DNA from: Sporobacter sp963675425
Lineage (GTDB): Bacteria; Bacillota; Clostridia; Oscillospirales; Oscillospiraceae
NCBI GenBank assembly: GCA_963675425.1
Contig: OY776214.1
Span: 4,402,001-4,466,000 of the forward strand
Direction: 5' to 3'
Length of the DNA stretch: 64,000 nucleotides
Both the position numbers and the translations under genes were made by a program. Positions 32,196 through 41,644 of this stretch are shown piece after piece; position 1 is the first letter of the stretch; the number at the start of each line of letters is the position of its first letter. Below the pieces are notes generated by a model that worked only from the letters and a program-made list of their open reading frames with translations, was not told the origin of the DNA and did not search any database.

Positions 32196-32243
32196 AAAAT
32201 AACTCTCGAAGAAGCTGTAGTCCGTAATCATAACCAGAACCGT

Positions 32244-32278
32244 TCAGCCTGAAACTGTCTTTTCAGGCTGATTTTTTT
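32244..32278 (+). terminator. Terminator of sfsA
   Basis: An 11-bp stem (TCAGCCTGAAA/TTTCAGGCTGA) and seven T residues. Confidence 0.85.
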
Positions 32279-32468
32279 GTGCGCTGTCTAAAATTCCGTC
32301 GCATCGGCTTACCCGGTTATTCCAGGCGCTTTTCATTTCCATTCTTCGACAAAAGCAACACCCGTAATGCTGTATCATTTAATGTGTATTGATATCATCA
32401 AACGGAATTTACAGTATTAATCCTTCACCGTACGCTTAGATAGACCTTTACGAAAGAGAGCTGTTTAT

Positions 32469-33860
32469 ATGTCACTCAAGACACGGGTGCCCGAAGTCAC
32501 CGATAAGCAAAAATTTGCGCTTTACTCCATGATGAAAAAGGATTCCACCAGCGATTTCAGCTACTTTTTTCTGGTGGGGCTGGCCGCCATCGTGGCAACC
32601 CTCGGGCTTTTAATGAACAGTACAACGATCATAATCGGCGCGATGCTGATCTCTCCGATTATGAAACCCATCCTCAGCGTATCCTTTTCAATTACCACAG
32701 GAGACTCGAAGCTTTTCAGCCGCTCTTTGGAATCGATAATATTCGGCGCGCTATTTGCGATATCCATCAGCGTAATGGTAACGCTGCTGATCCCCGCCAG
32801 AGAGCTGACCAGTGAAATCTTATCACGGACGCGCCCGACGATTATCGATCTTTTCGTTGCCCTCGCCTCCGGCGCCGCCGGCGCGTTTATCATGCAAAAC
32901 AACAAGGATTTAACCGTCCTGCCGGGCGTTGCGATCGCTACGGCTCTGATGCCGCCTGTAAGCGTTATCGGCATTGGTATTGCCCTGACAAACTTTAACG
33001 TCGCGCTCGGCGGGTTCCTGTCGTTTCTATCGAACTTAATCGCCATCAATCTCGCCGCCGCGGTGATCTTCAAATTAGTCGGGATTACGACCCAGGATGA
33101 AATCACATTTAACGACGGTACGCTGGCCCTGGCCAAGCCTAAAAAAAGCCGATTCGTCTGGTCGGTTACGGCTTTCATTATTATTTCCATACCTTTGACT
33201 TATTTTCTCATAAATACCATCGACAACGAGCGCGTTGATCAAACCATCGCCACGTCTTTACATACCGTTATCAGCAGTTATGAAAATGTTGACCTCGTCA
33301 ATTATGCCTATGACCTTTCCGAGAACAAGTATAAAGTTAACGCCGTCGTACGATCGGATAAGGACCTGTATGGAAGCGATGTCCGGAAAATGGAGAACGA
33401 TCTGGAGCGTGCCCTGAATAAGCCTGCCGAGATTACGTTGAAGATCATCTTTGCGTCCGAGGTCAACGCGCTCACCTCGCCGCCCCCGTCTCCCGAACCG
33501 GGGGCCGATAATAACAGCGCTGCCGATACCCCGGACACCTCCGCCACAGTAACAAACCCCGACAAGTTCATCCAATATACCCTGGAAGAAAAATGTGAGC
33601 AAATTGACGCCGGCCTCATCGATTTTACTTTCAGCTACAGCTCAACAAGCGCGATCTATACGATTATCGCAACAATTTCCGGCGACAAAGCCCAAGTTGA
33701 CAGCATCGCCGGTTCTATTACAACGACTTTAGAAGACGAATTCAATCGAAAAATCAATCTCATTACAAACATTGCGGAAACCGACAAGCCGTCCGCGACG
33801 CCGGCGCAGACCATTGTTGAGCCCTCGGATAACATTTATGATATCAGTCCGCCGGCATAG
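32469..33860 (+). CDS. DUF389 membrane protein
   Basis: 463 residues. The N-terminal half is the DUF389 (TIGR00341-like) membrane domain with Gly-Ala-Met-Leu-Ile-Ser-Pro-Ile-Met-Lys-Pro and Ala-Thr-Ala-Leu-Met-Pro-Pro-Val. A soluble C-terminal region of about 200 residues follows, interrupted by a Pro/Ser/Asp/Ala-rich linker near residues 335-360. Function unknown; a transport role is often guessed. Stands alone. Confidence 0.85.
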   Translation: MSLKTRVPEVTDKQKFALYSMMKKDSTSDFSYFFLVGLAAIVATLGLLMNSTTIIIGAMLISPIMKPILSVSFSITTGDSKLFSRSLESIIFGALFAISISVMVTLLIPARELTSEILSRTRPTIIDLFVALASGAAGAFIMQNNKDLTVLPGVAIATALMPPVSVIGIGIALTNFNVALGGFLSFLSNLIAINLAAAVIFKLVGITTQDEITFNDGTLALAKPKKSRFVWSVTAFIIISIPLTYFLINTIDNERVDQTIATSLHTVISSYENVDLVNYAYDLSENKYKVNAVVRSDKDLYGSDVRKMENDLERALNKPAEITLKIIFASEVNALTSPPPSPEPGADNNSAADTPDTSATVTNPDKFIQYTLEEKCEQIDAGLIDFTFSYSSTSAIYTIIATISGDKAQVDSIAGSITTTLEDEFNRKINLITNIAETDKPSATPAQTIVEPSDNIYDISPPA

Positions 33861-33865
33861 GCACA

Positions 33866-33899
33866 AAAAGACCCGCACCTTAATAGGTTCGAGTCTTTT
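33866..33899. terminator. Weak hairpin between converging genes
   Basis: Imperfect stem AAAAGAC...GTCTTTT with a partly paired middle, right after the DUF389 stop and before the converging livM end. Confidence 0.4.
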
Positions 33900-33955
33900 A
33901 AAGGCACAACCGGAATAAGCCGCAAACTTCGTAATAACCATTCAATAAGAATATC

Positions 33956-34957
33956 TTAGTCGGCTTCTGATGCGGGCGCCGGCGCTTTTATATGGCGCCG
34001 GATTGCAAAGATATCCCAGCCGAAACGTTTGGTTAAGTAACCCATGATGCCTTGAGGAGCCGCGAGCATGAGAATAATAGCGATAATACCCAGAATAAGC
34101 ATGCTGAAGCCCGGGAAGGAAAACAAAAATTGACGCAGCAGAACGAAAATTACCGCGCCGATAATCGGGCCCTCTATCGTTCCGATACCGCCGATAATGA
34201 CGATAAACACCATGGATACCGTCCAATCGATGCCAAACGCGGCATTGGGTTGGATAAACGCAATATTCAGATACATGGCCGCACCGGCAATACCTGTAAA
34301 AAATGCTGAAATCAGATAACACTTCAACTTTGTTTTATAAAGCTCAACACCACGTACCTCGGCAGCAGCCTCATTATCACGCATAGCCATAAGAGCCAGG
34401 CCAAATTTAGACCTCAGCAGAAAAGTAACCATCGCCACAGAAGATACGCCAATAACCAGCGCAATGAAATAGATCGTACTGGGCGACATCGTGTACGTTG
34501 CCGATATGTTGTAGCCCGTCCCGTAATTTACAAATGCCCAGATCAGAAAAAGCAGCCGCAGGCACTCGGACACAATCCACGTACCGATTGTAAAATAAAC
34601 ATTTTTCATTTTGAAAATCGGCACGGATGTTATAAGCGCAAACACTATGGAGAGCACGCCTGCCACAGCAAAGCCCAAAACAAGAGGAAGCTTATAAACC
34701 TGGGAGATGATCGCCAGCGAATAGCCGCCTATACCGATAAAGCTTTGCTGGCCGAGCGATACGAGGCCGGAATAGCCGCCAAGCAGATTCCACATTTGCC
34801 CCATCGCCATATAAAGCATAATAAGTATTGTCACGCTCGTCACATAATCTCCGCCCCAGTAGGGCAACGAGATCAAAAGCGCAAGTATGGCCCCCAGAGC
34901 AACAGGTTTAACCGGCTTTTTTCGATCCAGCCTTTCACCATGTATGTTTTCACCCAT
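33956..34957 (-). CDS. livM: HAAT-type ABC permease LivM
   Basis: 333 residues, about nine or ten membrane segments, with the LivM signature Gly-Gly-Tyr-Ser-Gly-Leu-Val-Ser-Leu-Gly-Gln near residue 60 and Gly-Gly-Ile-Gly-Thr-Ile-Glu-Gly-Pro late. The ATG at 34957 is preferred as GGAGG lies 11 bases before it; a longer start lacks a site. Last gene of the importer operon. Members carry branched-chain amino acids, amides, urea or aromatic acids; an aromatic substrate fits this region but is inference. Confidence 0.85.
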   Translation of the reverse strand: MGENIHGERLDRKKPVKPVALGAILALLISLPYWGGDYVTSVTILIMLYMAMGQMWNLLGGYSGLVSLGQQSFIGIGGYSLAIISQVYKLPLVLGFAVAGVLSIVFALITSVPIFKMKNVYFTIGTWIVSECLRLLFLIWAFVNYGTGYNISATYTMSPSTIYFIALVIGVSSVAMVTFLLRSKFGLALMAMRDNEAAAEVRGVELYKTKLKCYLISAFFTGIAGAAMYLNIAFIQPNAAFGIDWTVSMVFIVIIGGIGTIEGPIIGAVIFVLLRQFLFSFPGFSMLILGIIAIILMLAAPQGIMGYLTKRFGWDIFAIRRHIKAPAPASEAD

Positions 34958-34987
34958 TATTGAGTTATCCTCCATTTTTCGCGTTAG

Positions 34988-35860
34988 CTACTTGCGCACT
35001 TTTTTGGATAGAAGCCCCTGTGGCCGCAGCGCCAAAATAATCAGCAACACGATATATCCCGTAACGGTCTGAAACGATGTACCGAAGAAATTTGCCCCCA
35101 ACAGCTGTGAGAGCCCCAGTATGACGCCGCCGATCAGTGTACCGAATATACTGCCCATCCCGCCGATAACCACAACGCCAAAGGCAATGATGAGATATTG
35201 AGTACCGCTTGAGGGGTAATATACAAACGTCTGGCCAACTAAAAGCCCCGCCACGCAGGTGGCTGCCATAGTCAGGCACATGGCATAGATGTACATCCGC
35301 TTCGTATTGACGCCCATAACCTCAGCCGCGACGATATCGCTGGAGGTAGCCCGAATAGCCCGTCCGAGCGATGTTTGTTTCATCACCAGAGACAACGCTA
35401 CGATGACTAATACTGCCACGAGAAAATTAAGCGCATACTGACCTGAGACCGACAAATATTCCGTATGTAATATGTTTGTATTCACAAGAGTTGTAGGAAT
35501 GGATTGCGAGTTGGGCCCAAAGCCTAATAGCAATGAATTCTGGATGATGATTGACAGCCCGAAACACACAAGAAGAGCGGGCTCAGCCCCTTTATCAATG
35601 ACCTTGTTAATTAAGAATTTTTGTATCAGAATGCCGATTAGAATCATCACCACGATCGACAACAGCAGCGCCAAAATAATACTTCCCGTTAATTTCATGG
35701 CCAGCGCCATCGTTACAAAGGTCGAAAGTATCATCAGGTCGCCATGTGCGATGTTTGTAATTTTCATAATGCCGAATATCAGTGACATTCCGATGCCGAT
35801 CAGTGCGTAAAGCCCACCCAGGAGTAAACCTGTCACAATGGATTGGAGAAGCGTATCCAC
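34988..35860 (-). CDS. livH: HAAT-type ABC permease LivH
   Basis: 290 residues starting with GTG behind GAGGTG. Membrane protein with Gly-Leu-Leu-Leu-Gly-Gly-Leu-Tyr-Ala-Leu-Ile-Gly-Ile-Gly, Asn-Ile-Ala-His-Gly-Asp, and Gly-Gly-Met-Gly-Ser-Ile-Phe-Gly-Thr-Leu-Ile-Gly-Gly, all LivH hallmarks. Pairs with LivM to form the channel. Confidence 0.88.
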   Translation of the reverse strand: MDTLLQSIVTGLLLGGLYALIGIGMSLIFGIMKITNIAHGDLMILSTFVTMALAMKLTGSIILALLLSIVVMILIGILIQKFLINKVIDKGAEPALLVCFGLSIIIQNSLLLGFGPNSQSIPTTLVNTNILHTEYLSVSGQYALNFLVAVLVIVALSLVMKQTSLGRAIRATSSDIVAAEVMGVNTKRMYIYAMCLTMAATCVAGLLVGQTFVYYPSSGTQYLIIAFGVVVIGGMGSIFGTLIGGVILGLSQLLGANFFGTSFQTVTGYIVLLIILALRPQGLLSKKVRK

Positions 35861-35884
35861 TCTATCACCTCGGATTATTAATGA

Positions 35885-36619
35885 TCATGCAAACCGGTTT
35901 ATGCCAAAATAGGCATCGCTGACTTCGCTCTCCGGCAGGTTGCTGCATTCGCCCTCAATTACAATTTGGCCCTTTACCATGACGTACGCATACTGCGTAT
36001 TTTTAAGGCAGCGCTTCATTTCCTGCTCAACCAGAAGAAAGGCCACACCCTCTTGATTAATCCGCCGGAGAGCTTCATAGATCTCCTTTATAACGACCGG
36101 AGCCAAGCCAAGTGATATCTCATCGCAGATGATCAGCTCGGGACTGGACATGATGGCCCGGGCAATGGCAAGCATTTGCCGCTGACCGCCGGAGAGAAAG
36201 GTTGCCAGCTGGCCCGACTTCTCCTTGAGGACGGGGAATGCCGCATAAACCTTCTCCAGATTATCCGCCTTGTTTTTCCGCGCATGCTTGGGATAGGCGC
36301 CCATAAGAAGGTTCTCCATGATGGTCATATCCTCAAAAACCCGGCTGCCCTCCGGCGCCATGGATACCCCCCGGGTGACAATCTTATTGGTTGGCAGGCT
36401 TGCGATATTCTCGCCTTTCCAGAATATCTGACCGCTTATCGGTTTGTTGATGCCCATTATGGAATTGAGCAGCGTACTTTTTCCGGCGCCATTGGCGCCA
36501 ATAATGGATACCATCGAACCTCTTGAAAGGCTTAAGCTCACATCATGAACGGCCTGAATATCACCGTAATGGACGTTCAGATTTTTTACTTCGAGTAGGA
36601 TATCGTGTTGTTTATTCAT
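35885..36619 (-). CDS. livF: ABC ATPase LivF
   Basis: 244 residues. Walker A Gly-Ala-Asn-Gly-Ala-Gly-Lys-Ser-Thr, signature Leu-Ser-Gly-Gly-Gln, Walker B ending Ile-Ile-Cys-Asp-Glu. The start overlaps the LivG stop by eight bases; the ATG at 36619 has better ribosome-site spacing than the one six bases earlier. Confidence 0.88.
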   Translation of the reverse strand: MNKQHDILLEVKNLNVHYGDIQAVHDVSLSLSRGSMVSIIGANGAGKSTLLNSIMGINKPISGQIFWKGENIASLPTNKIVTRGVSMAPEGSRVFEDMTIMENLLMGAYPKHARKNKADNLEKVYAAFPVLKEKSGQLATFLSGGQRQMLAIARAIMSSPELIICDEISLGLAPVVIKEIYEALRRINQEGVAFLLVEQEMKRCLKNTQYAYVMVKGQIVIEGECSNLPESEVSDAYFGINRFA

Positions 36620-37340
36620 GATCATCTGCCCCCAGGTACGCCTCGTTCACTTGTTTGGATCGCATCAGCTCGACACAGGGCGCGCATAGAATGTCTCTTC
36701 CCTCAGCCAGAAGCATAACCCGGTCGGTACCCTCGACCATCGTCTGTATGACATGCTCAATCCATATGACACTGATTCCCCGGCTTTTTACAGCTCGTAC
36801 AATTTCCAGGATTTCAGATATCTCAGAATTCGTCAGACCCCCGGCAACCTCGTCAAGCAGCAGCATTTTAGGAGACGAGGCCAGAGCAATCCCGATTTCA
36901 AGCCGTTTTCTGGCCAGAAGCCCTAGCTTGCCGGCCGGCGTCTGATGATAGGGCATCAGACGAATAAGATCAAGGATCTCGGCGGCCTCCTCGGACGCTT
37001 TTCGTTCCGACACATTCCGCCCGAAAACCCCGGTAGTCAGAATATTTTCATAAACGGTTAGATTATCAAAACAGCGCGGAATCTGGAAGGTGCGGCCAAG
37101 GCCCATTCGGGTTCTCTCAGTAACCTTCATGTTGGAAATATCTCTGTCTAAAAACCGAATGCTGCCCTTTGACGGCATGAGTATCCCGGATATCAGGTCA
37201 AGCATGACGGTTTTACCGGCGCCGTTCGGGCCGATTACGCCAAGCACCTCTTGTTCGTTTACTTCAAAATTAACGGATTTCAGGACATGATTGCTGCCAA
37301 AGGATATCCCGAGATCCTTTACGGTGAGAATTGCGCCCAA
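36612..37340 (-). CDS. livG: ABC ATPase LivG
   Basis: 242 residues from a TTG start behind GGGAGGAG. Walker A Gly-Pro-Asn-Gly-Ala-Gly-Lys-Thr is intact. The signature region reads Leu-Gly-Leu-Leu-Ala-Arg-Lys-Arg-Leu-Glu-Ile, so the canonical Ser-Gly/Tyr-Gly-Gln is missing, and Walker B is followed by Asp-Glu-Val instead of Asp-Glu-Pro. The LivF site is canonical, so the transporter may have one degenerate ATP site. Confidence 0.85.
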   Translation of the reverse strand: MGAILTVKDLGISFGSNHVLKSVNFEVNEQEVLGVIGPNGAGKTVMLDLISGILMPSKGSIRFLDRDISNMKVTERTRMGLGRTFQIPRCFDNLTVYENILTTGVFGRNVSERKASEEAAEILDLIRLMPYHQTPAGKLGLLARKRLEIGIALASSPKMLLLDEVAGGLTNSEISEILEIVRAVKSRGISVIWIEHVIQTMVEGTDRVMLLAEGRDILCAPCVELMRSKQVNEAYLGADDHE

Positions 37341-37370
37341 AGCATGTCTCCTCCCACGACTCTTAATTCA

Positions 37371-37412
37371 CTGTACGAGTATACCGAGCCTTCGCCCGGC
37401 ATACTCGTACAG
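37371..37412 (-). promoter_or_regulatory. Intercistronic hairpin between livK and livG
   Basis: A perfect 12-bp stem (CTGTACGAGTAT with its complement) plus inner CCGG pairing, without a T-run. It lies between the binding-protein gene and the ATPase gene. Such hairpins often protect or partly terminate the message so that more binding protein is made than membrane parts. Confidence 0.55.
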
Positions 37413-37481
37413 CAAAAAGACACTCCAACGTACGGGCCGCAGCCCGTTGTGACTTAAGTTAGGCCGTCTGACAGCCAGCCG

Positions 37482-38813
37482 TTAATACGCCTTTTCGATC
37501 AGCGGCTCTGTGATGGTGATTTCCGGGACGTGGCCAGCGGCGATCAGCGCCTTGCGGTAACCGGATATAGCGGTATCGTCCGGGACCCATTGGCCAAATA
37601 CGATGGGCACATATCCAACGTGGTTGTCCTCGAACACCACATGGCCGTAGATGCAGTCGATATCGGTCGCCGCAAAGGCCTGGCGAATGGTCTCATTATT
37701 TGTCGACTGCGCGCGGCTAAGAACGTCGTAGATCACATCAAACAGCGCGTAATCCCAGCCGATGGTCAGGTCAGGAGCCTGCTTGACGGTTGTGGCAAAA
37801 TCGTCGCTCAATTCCTTGGCCGTCATGCCGAGCAAGGAGGATGTAAACGGAAATTCCGGTGACCACTGTGTCTCAATGCAGTTATACGCAGCCGTCGGGC
37901 CGAGCGCCTGGACATCGGCCGAGAAATGCATGCCCTTGCTCAGGATGGCAATCTTCGGCTCATATCCGAGCTGCTGGATTTGATTCCAAAGTGTTGCAAG
38001 CTCCGGCGTGAGCAGACTGGCCACGAGGATGTCGCACCCTTCGCTCTGAATCTTGGAGATAATCGCGGAATAGTCGTTGGTACCCTGCGGGAAGCGGCCC
38101 GGGTCAACGATCGTGTAGCCTCTTTCGGTGGCCTTTGCCGCCATAATTTCAGCCATGCCGACGCCGTCGACGTTGCTGTCAAGCACCAGGCCGATCTTCT
38201 TGTTCGTATCGAGCCTGTCAAAGCCGTTGAAATATTCGTCAATGAAGTAATCGTAATTGAACAGCAGCGCGTAAGACCAGTCATACGGGCCGTTTGCCAG
38301 CCAGCTTGTATCGGGCGAATTCGCAAGAAGCGTTGGAATCTGATAGCGTTCTCCAACGATGGAGACGGGATTGATGGTGTCCGGTGTCCATTCGCCGACA
38401 AGAATGTCGACTTTGTCGCTTGTCGCCAGTTTTGTGGCGACCTCGGAGGCTTTTGTCGGGTTGCTTTCGCTGTCGCCCCAGATGATTTCGACGGGCAGCT
38501 TTTTACCAAGCTCATCGACCATGATGCCGCCGTCCTTGTTCATCTCGGCCAGCGCCAGATCGGCCGTGTGCTTAATGCCCACGGTAAAGTTTGCCATAGG
38601 GCCGGAGAGCGGGGCGACAAATCCGATCTTAAAGCTTGTCTTGTCGGAATCAACGGGTTTTCCGGCACTGTCGGAGGCGCCGGTGTCCGACGTGGCTAAA
38701 TCGGACGCATCGGGCGAGGAGCCGGACGTACCGGTATCGCAACCGGAAAGAACAAGCAGGAAACAGAATACTATGGCTAACATGAGCGCGATAATTTTGT
38801 TATGCTTTTTCAT
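37482..38813 (-). CDS. livK: Substrate-binding lipoprotein LivK-type
   Basis: 443 residues. Lipoprotein signal peptide with lipobox Leu-Ser-Gly-Cys near residue 25, a Ser/Asp-rich linker, then a periplasmic-binding-protein type I fold starting Lys-Ile-Gly-Phe-Val-Ala-Pro-Leu-Ser-Gly-Pro. First gene of the importer on this strand, behind GGAGGA. Relatives bind branched-chain amino acids or aromatic acids and amides; the ligand is not readable here. Confidence 0.88.
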   Translation of the reverse strand: MKKHNKIIALMLAIVFCFLLVLSGCDTGTSGSSPDASDLATSDTGASDSAGKPVDSDKTSFKIGFVAPLSGPMANFTVGIKHTADLALAEMNKDGGIMVDELGKKLPVEIIWGDSESNPTKASEVATKLATSDKVDILVGEWTPDTINPVSIVGERYQIPTLLANSPDTSWLANGPYDWSYALLFNYDYFIDEYFNGFDRLDTNKKIGLVLDSNVDGVGMAEIMAAKATERGYTIVDPGRFPQGTNDYSAIISKIQSEGCDILVASLLTPELATLWNQIQQLGYEPKIAILSKGMHFSADVQALGPTAAYNCIETQWSPEFPFTSSLLGMTAKELSDDFATTVKQAPDLTIGWDYALFDVIYDVLSRAQSTNNETIRQAFAATDIDCIYGHVVFEDNHVGYVPIVFGQWVPDDTAISGYRKALIAAGHVPEITITEPLIEKAY

Positions 38814-38860
38814 TTTGTCCTCCTCTGAATTATTAGTAGATCAATGACCCTCTACAACAG

Positions 38861-40099
38861 TTAATAGACGCCATATTTCAGTGTTGTGTCGAACATCGCG
38901 TGGAGATTTTCCTTGGGGCATTTATCGATAACAATGGATGTATCCATAATAAATCCACCGCCGGGGGCGCAGATATCCAGCAGCTCGCGCGTTTCTTTGA
39001 TAACGCGTTCCTTCGAGCTGAACATCAGCGTAGCCGTAGCCAGATTCCCGCAGATACACGCCATCTTGCCGACCGTATCCTTTGCCTTCTTCATATCCAC
39101 TTTTTCAAACATGTAAATAACGGAGCCCTTCGGCATATCGCACAGCTGCTCAAGTCTTGTATTGTAATTGCCTTCGCAGAAGACATACGGCGTAATGCCG
39201 TTTTCAACACCGGCCATCATCAGAGCTTTCAGCCCGGGCCAGTAAAACTCCGCGTAGTCCTCCGGACTCATAAATTCGTCGACACCCATATGTAACGGAA
39301 TGAACAGATATCTGTGTCCCATTGCCTTCAGGCCGGCCAGCGCGTTTTTGATGCACAGCTGGGTCATAACATCCAGAGCCTCGTGCAGCTTCTCCGGCCG
39401 TTCTTTTATATCCGTAATGCAATTAATCATTCCCCGGAAATTGTCAGCGAGCATATCAAACGGGCAGGTTTGCCCGAGTGTCGGGCCGAGGGGGAAGCCC
39501 GACTCGATACAGGTATCAAAAAACAGGCTGTTGGCCTGCAGCCATTCCGCCGATCTCGCACCGGCAACCTGCAGTGTCTCCAGCGCGCTTTTCACCTCCG
39601 GATCGGCAAAAGCGGCCAATGTTGAAAAGAGGCTGAGCTCTATCGGGTCCTGGAAATTGAGCTTGGCTAAGCCCGATAGATTTTTGTTCCGTCGCGGGAG
39701 CCACTTGGTCAAAATGAAATGAGTCGGGTCGAGAATGAATTCATCATACTCATCTTCAGTCATATACTCGCCGTCGAGGATCTGGAAAGACTGATCCAGC
39801 GCAATTTTATGCTGATAGCCGGGCCAATGGATGAAATTGCTCTGAAGCGCCTCAATCGCGGGGATTGGATACTGCGCGGTCCCCCAAACGGCATCCGGCT
39901 CAAATTCACTCAGGTATGCCTTCAGGCCGGGAATGATATTTCGATGATCCGTCATGGTAACGTAATGATCAATCCCGTAGGCATGGCCATAAAAAAAGTT
40001 CATCTTTGGTACGATCGGCACGCGGTCAAATTCATCAAGATTCTGTGCGGCTTCCATGCGTTTGAGCCGCTGGTTATAAAGCTCCTGAGTCGTCGCCAT
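38861..40099 (-). CDS. UroD-family protein (methyltransferase-like)
   Basis: 412 residues of the uroporphyrinogen decarboxylase/MtaA superfamily: Asp-Arg-Val-Pro-Ile-Val-Pro early, His-Met-Gly-Val-Asp-Glu-Phe-Met-Ser, and the closing Leu-Asp-Ile-Cys-Ala-Pro-Gly-Gly-Gly-Phe-Ile-Met-Asp-Thr. It is unlikely to be haem-pathway HemE, given its context beside an importer and a LysR. Several relatives move methyl groups to or from corrinoid proteins, which would fit demethylation of methoxylated aromatics, but no corrinoid protein gene is visible. The ATG at 40099 is preferred by ribosome-site spacing. Confidence 0.75.
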   Translation of the reverse strand: MATTQELYNQRLKRMEAAQNLDEFDRVPIVPKMNFFYGHAYGIDHYVTMTDHRNIIPGLKAYLSEFEPDAVWGTAQYPIPAIEALQSNFIHWPGYQHKIALDQSFQILDGEYMTEDEYDEFILDPTHFILTKWLPRRNKNLSGLAKLNFQDPIELSLFSTLAAFADPEVKSALETLQVAGARSAEWLQANSLFFDTCIESGFPLGPTLGQTCPFDMLADNFRGMINCITDIKERPEKLHEALDVMTQLCIKNALAGLKAMGHRYLFIPLHMGVDEFMSPEDYAEFYWPGLKALMMAGVENGITPYVFCEGNYNTRLEQLCDMPKGSVIYMFEKVDMKKAKDTVGKMACICGNLATATLMFSSKERVIKETRELLDICAPGGGFIMDTSIVIDKCPKENLHAMFDTTLKYGVY

Positions 40100-40194
40100 C
40101 AAGATCCCCACTTTCATAAACGAATTATTGCGCCTATTTGTCTAAAGAAAGTCTAGTATGAACGCAATAGTTTGTAAAATATAAATAAATAATA

Positions 40195-40219
40195 ACCCCA
40201 TTCCCGTTCGGAATGGGGT
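40195..40219 (-). terminator. Terminator of LysR gene 3
   Basis: A 10-bp stem (ACCCCATTCC/GGAATGGGGT) with loop CGTTC. On the minus strand it is followed by a T-rich stretch, 43 bases after the LysR stop. Confidence 0.75.
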
Positions 40220-40261
40220 AAAACGGTCATTGATGTTCGTTTATGAAGTTTTAAATCACAG

Positions 40262-41221
40262 CTATCTATTTTCCGCCCATGGGTCAGGATGCTCCTGAAA
40301 ATATTCCATGCATTTGCTGACAAACAGCTTAACAGCAGAGTTGGTGGAGTTTTTCTTCCAGATAAGCGAAACACCGCTGACGGTGCCGGCCAGTTCATAC
40401 GATTTCAGGGGCATACCCGGCTCCATTCGCGCCGCTCTGTCTACGACGTATATCTGATTATTATCGCTGAGGCTCAGCGCAAAGGAGGTCGCATCCTCAA
40501 TGTACTCATACTCCGAGGGAACAAAATCATACTTGATGCACATGTCCTCTATCAGATTGTGATAAGCCGGCACCTTCGTCGGCGAATGGATGATGAATTG
40601 CTGGAATCTCAGGTCTGGGACGTCGATAATATCTTTTTTGGCCAGCGGATTGGTGTCCAGCATAACCACCGAGAGCGGAAACTGGACAAGCTCGCTCACA
40701 CAAAACTCGTCGCTTTCGTGCGTTTTTATATCATCGCTTTCAAACCGTGACGTAAACGCAACATCCAGGGACCCGGACAAAATCCGTCTCCTTAAGCCGG
40801 GAAAGCTGAAACACTTCGTGTAGAGCTTAATCTGCTGATAGCACTGGCGAAAATCATTAACGATGGGCAAAAAGTAGTATCTCAGGTCATAAAAATTATG
40901 GATCCCGACGGACAGCTCGCCCATAACGCCAAGCTGAAGCACGTGCGCCATTTCCACACTTTTTTCGATGACAGGGAAAATGCCCCGCAGCTGGTCGCTT
41001 AGGTATTTCCCGGCGGGCGTGAGCTTGACCTTTCCCTTTTCACGGACAAAGAGGATCAGGTGCAGCGCCTGTTCGAGTGACGCGATCGTTTTACTGATGA
41101 CAGGCTGTTCAACGCCCAGCTTCCGCGCGGCGCTGGTAAAATTCATCAGCTCCGATACGGTTAAAAAACGCTGGATCTGCATCAGGCTCATGGAATAAAT
41201 ATCAAAATTCATATTCTTCAT
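40262..41221 (-). CDS. LysR-type regulator 3
   Basis: 319 residues. LysR DNA-binding domain with Phe-Thr-Ser-Ala-Ala-Arg-Lys-Leu-Gly-Val-Glu-Gln-Pro-Val-Ile-Ser-Lys-Thr-Ile, then a substrate-binding domain. It is not close to the other two LysR proteins. It lies upstream of the UroD-like gene and importer on the same strand but is separated by a terminator, and probably controls them. Confidence 0.88.
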   Translation of the reverse strand: MKNMNFDIYSMSLMQIQRFLTVSELMNFTSAARKLGVEQPVISKTIASLEQALHLILFVREKGKVKLTPAGKYLSDQLRGIFPVIEKSVEMAHVLQLGVMGELSVGIHNFYDLRYYFLPIVNDFRQCYQQIKLYTKCFSFPGLRRRILSGSLDVAFTSRFESDDIKTHESDEFCVSELVQFPLSVVMLDTNPLAKKDIIDVPDLRFQQFIIHSPTKVPAYHNLIEDMCIKYDFVPSEYEYIEDATSFALSLSDNNQIYVVDRAARMEPGMPLKSYELAGTVSGVSLIWKKNSTNSAVKLFVSKCMEYFQEHPDPWAENR

Positions 41222-41337
41222 GTCTTTGTAGCCCTTTCCTTTCTGGCACTGTCCAGATAAAAAGCTTTAAAACACGCCGCGACTGAGTCCTGTCTCACCG
41301 TTTGGGCTTTTACTGTGCCTTTTTATCCGGAAACATA

Positions 41338-41369
41338 ACAAGGAACAGGCTGACACTCCTGTTCCTTGT
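41338..41369. terminator. Hairpin in the 41222-41644 gap
   Basis: A perfect 12-bp stem (ACAAGGAACAGG with its complement) with an 8-nt loop. It is the only clear structure in this 423-base stretch, which otherwise shows no gene. It probably ends the transcript of LysR gene 2. Confidence 0.55.
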
Positions 41370-41644
41370 GGCATCGCTGAAATCAAATCCGGGACCATAG
41401 ACTTCAGCTGCCTGCAACAGAGCCTGAAATTGGTCATGATATTTCGCTTGACTGCGCTTCAATATTAATCTTTTTAACAATGGCATGTGCTAAATGTCAT
41501 CACTTTTTGCCATTACTTTTGTTCATGCCTTTGTCACATTATACAGGCGTAACCAGGTTTTGTCCAGTGCGCCTGTTCAATACGCCTAATTCACGGCCCT
41601 TACTATGAAAGCTGCCGAATTTCCGGCACAGGTTATGTACAACA

